Positions 17,196 through 27,200 of a DNA stretch of 64,000 bases are shown piece by piece. The position numbers and the translations under genes were made by a program. Within the stretch, counting starts at the first letter, position 1. Every line of letters begins with the position of its first letter. Below the pieces are notes generated by a model. It had not been told where the DNA came from and did no database searches. It saw nothing but the letters and a program-made list of their open reading frames with translations. Source of the DNA: Kazachstania africana CBS 2517 (lineage: Eukaryota > Ascomycota > Saccharomycetes > Saccharomycetales > Saccharomycetaceae); NCBI RefSeq assembly GCF_000304475.1, contig NC_018945.1, positions 824,591-888,590 on the forward strand, written 5' to 3'.

Positions 17196-19760
17196 ATGTC
17201 CTTTTTTGGTTTTGACGCATCTTTGCCAAACAGTGAAAAGGTCAATTCAAAAAAAAAAAAGCCTTTAGATTTTGATGAAACTTATAAAGGTTTAGGTGAT
17301 TATGAACTTGAAGAAAATGATTATTTGAATAATGAGACCTTTGGTGCCAATGTAGAATTAGGTACGGACTTCGATTTTGGTCATGGTGATTCAACCCCTG
17401 TTTCTAATCCAGACGTTCCACATAGATCTTATGTCGCTGCTGCATCTACTGGTATGAATGTTCCACAGGAAAATTTAGACACCACTATAGATTTGAAACC
17501 AATGGAATCATTATGGGGTGGTAGCGGTCACAATAATCAACAAGTAATGCAACAACCAATTCAACCAGCGGAGCCTCAAATTTTATCAATGGAAGAAATT
17601 GAAAGACAACAACGTCAATTACAAATGAACCCTTCAATGCAACAACAAGGCGGTTACGTAATGCCTCCACCGGGTTTTATGCAACAACAAGGCCCCCCAG
17701 GAAACATGAACAACCAGTTCCCCAACCAATTCCCACCTCAATTTGTTCCACCTGGAATGCCAAATCAACCTCAATTCCAACAAATCCCTCAAGATTTCCA
17801 CCAACAAATGTACCAACCACCAAACCAACAATTCCATCCACAGCAGATGAATGTGCCACCATTTCAACATCCTCAAGCAATTGAACAACAACAGCAACAA
17901 CAACCTCGCCCAAATATTCAATCACCACAGGAGATTCAACCAAATCAAGCTATCCAGCAACAACCAAATGAAGCTATGAAATCTCCATCTGTTGAACAAG
18001 AAGCTATGAAATCATCTGTTCAACAACAACATTTACAATCTCGTCTATCTCCACAACAACATCGTCCTCGCACTAGCTCAATGTCTAGACAACAACACCA
18101 ACAACAAAGAAGAGAACCACCATCTGCGGAAGAACAAAAAAGATTGCAAATTCGTCATGCTAAGGTTGAAAAAATTTTGAAGCATTCTGGCTTGATGACT
18201 CCTCGTGATAAAGATTTCATTACACGTTATCAATTATCCCAAATTGTTACAGAAGATCCATACAATGAGGATTTTTACTTTCAAGTTTACAAGATTATCC
18301 AACGTGGTGGTGTTGTTGGTGAATCTAATAAAGGCTTGATTGCACGTGCCTATTTGGAGCATTCTGGTCACAGACTTGGTGGGAGATACAAACGTGCTGA
18401 CATAGCTTTACAAAGAATGCAAAGTCAAGTTGAAAAAGCTGTTACGGTTGCTAAAGAGAGACCACACAAAAATGCTCTTGAAATTAATGATCTAGATAAA
18501 AATTCAGAACATGGTCGTGATGGTGTTTTAGGTAAAATCTCTTCTACTTTGAATAGTAAGGCACCACGTAGACAATTGCAGATTCCTTTAAAATCTGCTA
18601 ATTCTAATGATAACTCAACTTCTTCTCTTGGTTCTCCAATTCAAGGAAATAACATGATGAATGCTGCAACTTCTGGTGCCTTGGAAGAAGTTACTGAATC
18701 CTTAGGTAATGTGGACATCAACGCAAAGTCCAGAGTAAGAAGAAGATCTTCTTATGCATTTACTTCTGTGGATCAAAACTCTGTTCTTTCTAGATCGGGT
18801 GGTAGAAAGTTTGTGTTAAGATTAATCGAAACTGTTTATGGAGAAGTTTTAGAACTTGAAGCCAATCTAAGAAGTGGTAAGAAGATTGATAATAATAAAT
18901 TATGGGATGCTTTACATATTGACGATGAGGCTTACGAAGTTTGTCCATTTGTGTCAATGCTATCTTTCGATAAAGGTGTCAAAATTATGCCAAGAATTTT
19001 CAATTTCTTAAACAAGGAGCAAAAATTGAAATTATTGCAGATTTTCTTTTCAGAATTATCACATCTGAATATTATCATTATCAGTTCTTACAAGACTAAC
19101 CCAACACCTTCTGAATCACAATTGAAGCAAATTGATTTATTCCAAACCGTTTTCTTAAAGATTATCGTTTCATTTTTATCAAATAATTCGAACTTTATTG
19201 AAATCATGGGTTTGTTATTGCATCTAATAAAGAATAATAATGTTTCATTCATTTCTACGTCAAAAATTGGTTTGAATTTAATTACCGTATTAATATCTCG
19301 TGCAGCTCTTATTAGACAGGATTCTAATAGAAGTAATATTTTATCATCTCCTGAAATCTCTACGTGGAATGAAATTTATGATAAATTGTTTACTTCATTG
19401 GAAAGCAAATTATCATTGATTTTCCCACCAAAGGAATATACTAATAAGATAATTAGCATTACCAACGATCCGCAATTTTTACAAGATGATACCGAATTGA
19501 ATCTATGTTATTATGATCAGGCCTACATATGGCAATTCTTGGCTTCATTGGCTTTAAGTGGTAAACTAAATCATCAACGTATCATAATTGATGAAGTCAG
19601 GGATGAAATCTTTGGTACAATAACTTTAGCAGAAAGTTTAAAGAGTGTCAACAGTAACGACTCAACATATAGACGTGAAAAGCTTTATCAAGATTTGAAT
19701 TTGTTCTTGAACGTTATGGGATTAGTCTCTAGAGATGGCGAGATCACTGAATTGAAATGA
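17196..19760 (+). CDS. PAT1: mRNA decapping activator Pat1
   Basis: The 854-residue protein starts MSFFGFDASLPNSEK. Similarity to Pat1 begins at this methionine, so an in-frame ATG 20 codons upstream (17136) is not preferred. Next comes the acidic DETYKGLGDYELEENDYLN region (the Dhh1-binding part), then a very long Gln/Pro/Met-rich segment (about 120-330) with poly-Gln runs. The conserved block RLQIRHAKVEKILKHSGLMT ... HRLGGRYKRADIALQRMQSQ follows. The all-helical Pat1-C domain runs to the end (LNLFLNVMGLVSRDGE). Pat1 bridges deadenylated mRNA, the Lsm1-7 ring and the decapping enzyme in P-bodies, and represses translation. The low-complexity segment differs most from S. cerevisiae in composition. 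The neighbour FUB1 is on the same strand, as YCR077C-YCR076C. Confidence 0.95.
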   Translation: MSFFGFDASLPNSEKVNSKKKKPLDFDETYKGLGDYELEENDYLNNETFGANVELGTDFDFGHGDSTPVSNPDVPHRSYVAAASTGMNVPQENLDTTIDLKPMESLWGGSGHNNQQVMQQPIQPAEPQILSMEEIERQQRQLQMNPSMQQQGGYVMPPPGFMQQQGPPGNMNNQFPNQFPPQFVPPGMPNQPQFQQIPQDFHQQMYQPPNQQFHPQQMNVPPFQHPQAIEQQQQQQPRPNIQSPQEIQPNQAIQQQPNEAMKSPSVEQEAMKSSVQQQHLQSRLSPQQHRPRTSSMSRQQHQQQRREPPSAEEQKRLQIRHAKVEKILKHSGLMTPRDKDFITRYQLSQIVTEDPYNEDFYFQVYKIIQRGGVVGESNKGLIARAYLEHSGHRLGGRYKRADIALQRMQSQVEKAVTVAKERPHKNALEINDLDKNSEHGRDGVLGKISSTLNSKAPRRQLQIPLKSANSNDNSTSSLGSPIQGNNMMNAATSGALEEVTESLGNVDINAKSRVRRRSSYAFTSVDQNSVLSRSGGRKFVLRLIETVYGEVLELEANLRSGKKIDNNKLWDALHIDDEAYEVCPFVSMLSFDKGVKIMPRIFNFLNKEQKLKLLQIFFSELSHLNIIIISSYKTNPTPSESQLKQIDLFQTVFLKIIVSFLSNNSNFIEIMGLLLHLIKNNNVSFISTSKIGLNLITVLISRAALIRQDSNRSNILSSPEISTWNEIYDKLFTSLESKLSLIFPPKEYTNKIISITNDPQFLQDDTELNLCYYDQAYIWQFLASLALSGKLNHQRIIIDEVRDEIFGTITLAESLKSVNSNDSTYRREKLYQDLNLFLNVMGLVSRDGEITELK

Positions 19761-19944
19761 GAAAAAGAAAGTACTATATTAAAATTTTTTGTATATTTAT
19801 TTTATGTAATTAACTAGTTTTTTATATCTTCAAAAAAAAAAAAGAAAGCGAGTAATGGATTTATTAATTCTATAGAAGCGGAAAGATGAGAAGATGAGAT
19901 GATTAACTATCATTTTCACCAAAACTGAAATAAAGTGTCAAGAT

Positions 19945-20796
19945 ATGAAGGCTATCACAAGCAAGTTAACATTAGCTGTCTCATTGATTATAGTAGCACT
20001 ACAAAGCACAAATAAGAATCTAGAAGCTACTAATTTCGTCGATGATGGTACTACTGTGAAAACTACCCTTAACTATATTGAATCTGATGGCGGCAGTTTG
20101 CAGATTGTGGGTCTTGAAATGGAAAAGTCAAGGAAGTGTCTAATATCAATTATTGGGCATAATGATGAGGTTATGGGCTCAAAGATATTTGATTATAAGG
20201 ATGATTTGTTGATTAGCGATGATTTGAAGTTTCCTATGGAATTTGATAATTTTATCGCCACAATTGATCTGGACACTATAACACATACAATCATCATGAA
20301 ATTTAATATAATAGTTCCTAGAAATGAAGCAGAAGAAGCCAGAAATAATAGAAATGAAGAATTACAACCTCCAGTGCTGGACACAGGGAAAACAACTCTT
20401 GAAGAACAGGAAGTAAGATCAAGCACTTTCAAGAGACCAGCTGATATGCCTGGTTTTGAAGATGAATATGAAATTACAGAGGAGTCCCGTGGAGTAAATC
20501 CATTACCAGGGCTAAATATTAATCCAGGAAGAGGGACCGGATATGGTGACGTTGATCTATATCCTATGGGCCAGAGGAATCCATTCAACATGGGGCCTAA
20601 TAATCCTCTAGGAGGGCAGCAAGGCGGCATGATATTTGATCCAATGGGCGAAGGTAAGCACAAAGGGGATCAAGGCAGAGGACCGGGCTGGATACCTGGT
20701 GCTAAATTTGATCATCCATTTGGCAGGCCAAGTGGTGATAGTAGTAGTGGTGGCAGTGGTGGCTTTTTCCCTGGTTCATCTGGTGGATTTTTTTGA
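19945..20796 (+). CDS. FUB1: PI31-like proteasome regulator Fub1
   Basis: The 283-residue protein has two parts. The N-terminal FP domain (about 1-135) carries a hydrophobic start and the FDYKDDLLISDDLKFP segment. The Gly/Pro-rich, disordered C-terminus holds the PI31 signature: FDPMGEGKH, then GPGWIPGAKFDHPFGRPSGD, and a Ser/Gly tail. Fub1 binds the 20S proteasome and inhibits its active sites from inside, like mammalian PI31. It was first found through a role at heterochromatin boundaries. The hydrophobic N-terminus (LTLAVSLIIVALQS) is part of the FP fold, not a convincing signal peptide. It is tail to tail with EGO2 (78 bp), and the order PAT1-FUB1-EGO2-ERS1 matches YCR077C to YCR075C. Confidence 0.88.
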   Translation: MKAITSKLTLAVSLIIVALQSTNKNLEATNFVDDGTTVKTTLNYIESDGGSLQIVGLEMEKSRKCLISIIGHNDEVMGSKIFDYKDDLLISDDLKFPMEFDNFIATIDLDTITHTIIMKFNIIVPRNEAEEARNNRNEELQPPVLDTGKTTLEEQEVRSSTFKRPADMPGFEDEYEITEESRGVNPLPGLNINPGRGTGYGDVDLYPMGQRNPFNMGPNNPLGGQQGGMIFDPMGEGKHKGDQGRGPGWIPGAKFDHPFGRPSGDSSSGGSGGFFPGSSGGFF

Positions 20797-20874
20797 TTAC
20801 AAAAAAGATATGTGTATATATGAGTTAAATATATGTATTGAATATTATGTCATTGTTGGTTTGTTTTCATTTTA

Positions 20875-21150
20875 TCAATGTATCAACTCATCTGGCCTCG
20901 TATAAGTCACCAGGGTCTTCTCATCATTCTTATAGATGAATATTTTTATTTCGTCATTATCAGGATCTTTAACTACAGCATATCCCTCTTTATCTAGAGG
21001 TACTTTACATAATTTTTGAATATCTTGAAATTTTGCTTCACCAATTCCAGAATATTGTATCAAATTATTGTTTTCATCAAACAGTATCGTACCAATTGTA
21101 TTTGGTATCGTGGTTAAACCATTATTTAAATGGTCATTAATCCTAGACAT
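20875..21150 (-). CDS. EGO2: EGO complex subunit Ego2
   Basis: The 91-residue protein starts at the ATG 21150 (MSRINDHLNNGLTTIPNTIG). It has the small roadblock-like layout of Ego2: a strand TIGTILFDENNNLIQYSG, a helix with IQKLCKVP, then two closing strands (EIKIFIYKNDEKTLVTYTRP). Ego2 is a component of the vacuolar EGO complex (Ego1-Ego2-Ego3, the Ragulator equivalent) that anchors the Gtr1-Gtr2 GTPases for amino-acid signalling to TORC1. Sequence similarity in so small a protein is modest. The call rests strongly on its place and strand between FUB1 and ERS1, exactly as YCR075W-A. EGO4, the S. cerevisiae paralogue, is the alternative name. Confidence 0.75.
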   Translation of the reverse strand: MSRINDHLNNGLTTIPNTIGTILFDENNNLIQYSGIGEAKFQDIQKLCKVPLDKEGYAVVKDPDNDEIKIFIYKNDEKTLVTYTRPDELIH

Positions 21151-21627
21151 TGTCACTTTGTTCAATTAACTTGGATAGATTATACCTTATTATGTGAGAT
21201 ACCCTCCAGTTACTCAAAGGTTTTTATAACCTCTATCGCCCGGCTTTTATTTAGTCCTAATAAGATCAACTTTTCCAACCCCTGCTTGCCCTCTTCTGTA
21301 TCCGTCCAGAATCCTTATTCTTTCTGGAAACCTACAAAAAGCCCTAATTTCACCATGTACAAAGCGTACCCTATAAGCCAAAAGAGTAATTATTTCTTTC
21401 TTGGTTCATGTTCCATTTCGGGCAGTGGACATGAATGTTATTTCCTAAGTGGGGCAAAAAAAATTTAACCATTGTCAGGGTAAATGAGTACATTCATCTT
21501 TGTTGGTTAAGGCCGTACTGCAATGCAACAGCATGTTCTTGATCAAACAATATCATGTGTCGGAAATTAAACTGCCATTGTCAAGGCTGCTTATACCCAG
21601 GGTCGAAGTGAAGAGGGCGAAGAGTTT
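21151..21627. other. 477-bp divergent promoter region EGO2/ERS1
   Basis: Short gap with both start sites. The sequence GTCAGGGTAA near 21475 resembles a weak Reb1 site in reverse orientation (TTACCCT). Nothing else recognised. Confidence 0.4.
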
Positions 21628-22407
21628 ATGGACGTTTCTTTAGATGAAGTGCTAGGGCTTGTTTACGTTACTGCATGGTCGATTTCCATGTACGTGCCCT
21701 TAATAGCTAATTTTAAATTTCGGTCAACCAATGCTCTATCAATTGATTTTGTTATCTTAAACACAACTGGGTATTTTTATCTGATTTATTCAGTCGTTTT
21801 ACAGGTCTATTACTGGCAAACGGAGACGACAAGTCTCTTGGAGAGACCGCAAGTTACAAAATTTGATCTTTGGTATTGCCTACATGGATTTATTATAAAT
21901 CTTGTCCTTTTATCCCAGATTTACTACGGTAAACTATTATGGAATTTTGAAAAGAATACCAAGAGAAGAATGAAATCGATTTATCAGAAAGTTCTTATAA
22001 TTTCAGTGTCAGTATTTATTTTTCTAACCGCTCGATTTTATTACTTTCAATCCACTAACTTCAACAACTGGAGTAACGAATTACTGTTAAACTACTGCAA
22101 TTGTCTGTTTCTCTTGAAAATGTCCATGTCACTAATTAAATATCTTCCCCAGGTTAAATATAACTTCGAAAGAAAATCTTTAAAAGGGTTTGCTGTGCAG
22201 GGGGTCATATTGGATGTTGTTGGAGGAATGGCATCGTTGGCTCAATTGATTATACAACTAAATAAATCACACGGTCTCAATATGCATACTGTAGCTACTA
22301 ATTTCGGTAAAATAGGAGTGGCTCTTGTTACATTGTTCTTCAATGCAATCTTTATTTCACAATGGTTGATTTACGAAAAAATAACGTCGAAAGGCACTTT
22401 AGTGTAA
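21628..22407 (+). CDS. ERS1: Cystinosin homologue Ers1
   Basis: The 259-residue membrane protein has seven predicted spans and two PQ-loop type repeats. The first is around SWSISMYVPLIANFKFRSTNALSIDF, and the second has KMSMSLIKYLPQVKYNFERKSLKGF. The second carries the canonical PQ dipeptide; the first has PL in its place. Length equals S. cerevisiae Ers1 (260). Cystinosin-family proteins are proton-coupled cystine exporters of the vacuole or lysosome. Yeast Ers1 localises to endosomes and vacuole and suppresses hygromycin sensitivity together with Meh1 (Ego1). The neighbouring EGO2 gene encodes part of that same complex, and this adjacency is conserved with YCR075C/YCR075W-A. Its stop is 60 bp from the convergent SOL gene. 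Confidence 0.93.
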   Translation: MDVSLDEVLGLVYVTAWSISMYVPLIANFKFRSTNALSIDFVILNTTGYFYLIYSVVLQVYYWQTETTSLLERPQVTKFDLWYCLHGFIINLVLLSQIYYGKLLWNFEKNTKRRMKSIYQKVLIISVSVFIFLTARFYYFQSTNFNNWSNELLLNYCNCLFLLKMSMSLIKYLPQVKYNFERKSLKGFAVQGVILDVVGGMASLAQLIIQLNKSHGLNMHTVATNFGKIGVALVTLFFNAIFISQWLIYEKITSKGTLV

Positions 22408-22467
22408 GGGGAAGGAAATGCATTATATCATTATATGTGTATTGTATAAAATTGTATATCTATATAT

Positions 22468-23451
22468 TTATTCATTCATAGCTGGTACTGGATGACGGTA
22501 TTTATATTTTTTCTTCGTTATGAAGACATCATTCAATGCATCATCATCAACAAACCAAGATACACGACCAGCAGCACCTTCGTTAACAATACTACTTGGT
22601 AGCCCCTTCTCCGGTCTCTCCATAATGGTTTTTAGGATAGGAGCTTTTGTAGAACCTTCTACAACGAATGCTAGTCTATGTGAATGGCAAATCACAGGTA
22701 CGGTTAAGGAGATTCTACTCGATGGACCAGATGGGGCATTCTCCACTGCTATACACCAGGCATATTTTTCTCTTAGATTATCTTGAAAATTTGGAAATAA
22801 TGATGCAATATGTCCATCAGGAGCACATCCTAATAGGAAAAGGTCAAACATGGGTAATTTAACAGAATCTCTCCTGGCAAAATTTTTAATTAGTTGCTTT
22901 TCGTAGTTATCAGCACATTCCTGTGGGCTCCCTATTAGTGTCTCATTTATATGGTACACATTTGGTTTCCCATATTTGGCAATATCAATGTGGTCCAAAA
23001 TTTTTCTTTTAACTTGACCAAAATTACTTTCTTCTGATTCAAAAGGTACCAGTCTCTCATCAGCGAAGAAAATATCCCATTTCCCCCACTGAATATCTGT
23101 CCTAGTCAATAGCCCATCATGTAGTACTTGTACCAAAGAACCACCAGACAATGCTATCTTGAACCTGGGCTCTACGGAAAGCTTCTTAGATCTATGCCTC
23201 GAATGATTTCGCTTGTGCGTATATTTCCCACTTGATTCTGGAGTATTTGATAAAACTGACGAACTGCCTGAAAGATTACCATTCACCTCTGTTATATTCT
23301 TTCCAGAATTATCTCTGGTTAGGATCTGGTTTGTCAAATTAACGTCTTTATTCAAAGCTGCCGTCTGAGCATGTACGACATAATCAGCCACGGCACCAGC
23401 AACATCCTTCAATTCATGGAAGGCATACACTCTTGGAACGTTCGTAGTCAT
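22468..23451 (-). CDS. SOL2: Sol1/Sol2-type 6-phosphogluconolactonase-like protein
   Basis: The 327-residue protein is of the glucosamine/galactosamine-6-phosphate isomerase fold. Conserved pieces are FKIALSGGSLVQVLHDGL, WGKWDIFFADERLVPFESEESNFG, FDLFLLGCAPDGHIASLFPN and SRISLTVPVICHSHRLAFVVEG. The insertion with a basic Ser/His stretch (SGKYTHKRNHSRHRSKK, about residues 75-92) is typical of Sol1 and Sol2 rather than Sol3 and Sol4. In S. cerevisiae, Sol3 and Sol4 are the pentose-phosphate lactonases. Sol1 and Sol2 were linked to nuclear tRNA export and appear not to be lactonases, so enzyme activity should not be assumed here. Position beside the SSK kinase gene fits either ohnologue (SOL2/SSK22 on III, SOL1/SSK2 on XIV). 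The flanking YCR genes favour the SOL2 locus. Confidence 0.85.
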   Translation of the reverse strand: MTTNVPRVYAFHELKDVAGAVADYVVHAQTAALNKDVNLTNQILTRDNSGKNITEVNGNLSGSSSVLSNTPESSGKYTHKRNHSRHRSKKLSVEPRFKIALSGGSLVQVLHDGLLTRTDIQWGKWDIFFADERLVPFESEESNFGQVKRKILDHIDIAKYGKPNVYHINETLIGSPQECADNYEKQLIKNFARRDSVKLPMFDLFLLGCAPDGHIASLFPNFQDNLREKYAWCIAVENAPSGPSSRISLTVPVICHSHRLAFVVEGSTKAPILKTIMERPEKGLPSSIVNEGAAGRVSWFVDDDALNDVFITKKKYKYRHPVPAMNE

Positions 23452-24253
23452 TGTAGGCTCAAGATAAACTAAGTTCCTTGACTTATCAGAGACTCTTTGC
23501 GCTGAGATCGATGGTTCAATTATACTCGCTCCACCTCTATATACACCTCAACTCTGACAGATCAATCCACCATCTGAAACTCTTCGAGAAATTTCTTTGC
23601 AAGCGAAAAATTTTCTTGGACAAACGTCATAGAAGAGGCGGAAAATGGTGAGTTTAAACGTCAACAGTTGGAAGACTGCTTGTATCGTGTTCATCGAGGC
23701 TCTCTGCTGCTGGAACTGCCGGGTGGTATATAGTGAGATCAGGTGAAGGTAGTGCTTCCCGTAGGCAGCTTGCTCTTGTCAAACGTTTGGTGGCGGCGCG
23801 CAAGGAAGTGAGAAACGATAACCATTGTATCTCGTTTTCGCAACTTCATTCAATTTCTTACAAGCATCTTGATCAGGGCATGTTCTTTCCTCTGGACTAA
23901 CTGCTACGTGAGATCCTCTTGGCACCTCTTCTTCTGTTTTGTACGTGTCTATATATAGTGTTGTTATGTAGTATCGTTTCCCTTAACTCGTGAAAAACTC
24001 ATAGGCGAATTGTGATTTCTTTGCTGAAGTATATAGTCGAATATCAAAAACAAAAACTGACTGTTAGATATAAATAGAGACGTATATCAGCGACAATTTG
24101 TATCTCACAATAACTTCAAGTGAAACTAGTGCGTTTTTGTGGCTGCTAAGTTACCTTTCTTTTGGAGGTTTCACGATAATTAATACAATATTTGAAAACC
24201 GATCTATTCTTATCTTTTAGAAGAAAATTTCAGAGAAAGTCACACACAAAACA
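23452..24253. other. 802-bp divergent promoter region SOL2/SSK22
   Basis: Holds both promoters. A GC-rich patch (GGTGGCGGCGCGC) lies near 23790. The stretch before the kinase ATG is A-rich. Nothing else recognised. Confidence 0.4.
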
Positions 24254-27200
24254 ATGTCTGAACAAGACTACTTTAGTTATCATCCAACAGATGACCAGGA
24301 ATCGGTGAATTCTCAGAGTAGTACGAACACAACCATGACTTCCTTAAAGCAACCGTCTGCCTCAAAAAATCCTAAAGTGATTACTACAACTGGTCTTTCT
24401 GTAGTGACATCTCCTAATAAATTTTACACTGGCCCATTGAGTCCTGGTGCTAGGAACTTACAACCTAACCTGCAGCCAAATATGCCTCAGTCTCCAGGAA
24501 ATTTGATGAATTACTCCGCTACTCATCCAAGGTTGCCCAGACGCGTCTCTTCCAAAAGTGTTTATCACTCCTCCAACACATCCACCCATTCCTCGGCACA
24601 TTCGAGTAGAAGGCCATCCTCAGGTAACGTAACGAATCCAAGTCTTACAGCTCTTACAAAATCTAGTGGCGGAGCCTCACAACACTCTTCTCCTGCAAGA
24701 AGTGTGAATTCAAATTTGGATGCTTTGGATCCACCTGCTTCAACCCCTACCCTGATCATGGCCCCAGATTTGGCCTCATTGAGTACACAAAAATCGGTTG
24801 ATGTGAACTCGCCACAACAAACTGCTTCTTTACTTCACCGAAACCTATCATCGTCAACCAGCACAACATCACACATACCAGCATCGCCCACAGGAACTAT
24901 CTCCACTCCTTCTTATGGATTGCATCCATCTCAGGATATAACACTACCTTCATCATCAACGTCCTCCACCAGATCAATTGGCACAAATCCAGCTAGTTCG
25001 AGAGCTTTTAAAAAACAATACATTCTCAATGAAAAGATTTACCTAGACAAGATGAGAAATACAATTCCTGACGATGATTACTATACAAGACGTATTGTGC
25101 TTTTGAGTTCTTTGAAAGACGACATCGATTACGACGAAACGGATAACGATGACTTCGAAACTGAATTTGACGTAAATAACGAAAATGAGGTCGAATTTGC
25201 GAATACTGCAAGTAATTTGAAATCTAATGAGAATATTATCACACTGAGTGATAATTTTTTGAGGCATAGATTACAGTGGCTCACGAAAGCAGACTCAGAG
25301 CTTTCAACAGAAGAACGAAACATAACCCCAACAAATCTATTCGACCATCCGTTGGTGTCCGAGCGTCTAAAATGGCAAACGATGCTTTCTAACGTTTTGA
25401 AAGGTGATATTGTGAAGTCTGAAAAGACGAAAATTGCTAAAGAAGTTAAAAATCCAGACTTTAATATTCAGTACTCTGAGGATATATGGCTAGAATTAAA
25501 AGGATGGATGAATGGTAAATCTAAAGAAGATATTATGAATTCGATCCAGATTTTAAAGGCATCTTCAGATGTCGTTTTCAATGAAATCATGGAATTCAAA
25601 GTACCCAATGAAATTTATGATGACGATGACAAACTTGAGGAAATGTTGACTAATTTAATAAATAAATATTTTAAAGTCACAAGCTTATGGCCTAATCTAA
25701 GAAAAATGCAACAAGAAAAACCTATCACGAAGTTGCCAGCCTTCAGCAATAGAGTTGATGTTATAATTAGTTATTTGAACTTTAAGGAAAATTTAACAAC
25801 ACAGATAAATAACTTAAAAAATTGGGTGGGGGAAAAGGAATTTGATGTAATATTACAGCTCAATGAAGCGTCAAATTGGAACCTACCAACTGATTGCGAT
25901 GAATGTCAGCATACAAGAGCCTTTGCAGAGCAAATTATGAAGGAAAAGGATATTGAAACAATATTTCAAAAGAAAATCTTTTTTCCTTTAGCACCATGGA
26001 TTTTAAAATCTAAGTTATTTTATTATCAATACATAGAAACTATTGACGAACTAAATTTGAAACCAAAATATGATTTATTGGAACTTGTTATAATGTTTCC
26101 AATCAGGCTTGTTAAGGAAATTATATTAATCAGGTTAGATTATGCAAAGAAATTAGAAAACCCAACTATGATGATGGTTGATCAAATGTTAGATGATTTC
26201 AGCTCATACATTCGTCTTTCGGTCCAGTTGAAATACACTTTGAATAACTTTATCAGTGATTGGCCATTCCATATTGGCATTGATCCTCAGTTTGACGATA
26301 CAGTGATCGAAGCAATTAATTACCTATTCAATCTTCTGCATTTGAAAATTCTCGACGGGACAAAGAGGTCTTTCAAAACATTTAAGGAGCCTGAGGTTCT
26401 GATGAAGTATTGGGAAGAATTAAAAAATGTTGGTCAATATATCGACAAAGCAGGTCCTCTCATATCAGATGAATTTGCTAAGCTTACTCTAAGAATTTTG
26501 CATAGACTGCATGCATATCTTCTACAACAACAGAACTCTCCTCCTGATTTTTCGAAGAAGCCTAGTGATGCTGAGAAATGGTTGATTCAAACTTTTGAAA
26601 ATTTGGGTTCAATGAAAAGACAGTTAAACAGATTTACCAATATTCTGTCAAAAGCCTTCCAGAACTCAGTAACTTATAAAATAAACGACCACAAAATACT
26701 TTTTCGAAACCTAATCAAACAAGGTCATTTTTTAATCTACACCGGAGGAAATCTAGAATCAGAGGGAATATATCTTATCGGGAGCCCCGAGCTACTGGGC
26801 TGTCAAGATCAGGACATATTAGATATACTGAAAAATGAAGATATTGGAAGTGATCTGTTACCAAGACTGGAAATAAAGAACTCTCTCTCATTATATAATG
26901 CTGTGGAAGCAGTATGGAACTCGAATACCAAAATAATGCACAATTTGGGACAGAATGGCGTTTCCTATTACTACGTTTCCAATGATGAACCTGCTGAGTG
27001 GAATCCTCATGGGGCACAACAGATACCATTTCGCGGTTATTCACAGCATACAAATTGCAACCATAATAAGAGTAATGCTGCTTTTGAAGATCTACACGAA
27101 GCTCAGGGTGAAATTGAAAAGTTGGAATTGAAGCTTCACTCTTTAGGCTATATATTAGTTCTGTGTGCTGGTGAGTCAATGCTTTGGGAGGGTGAAATGT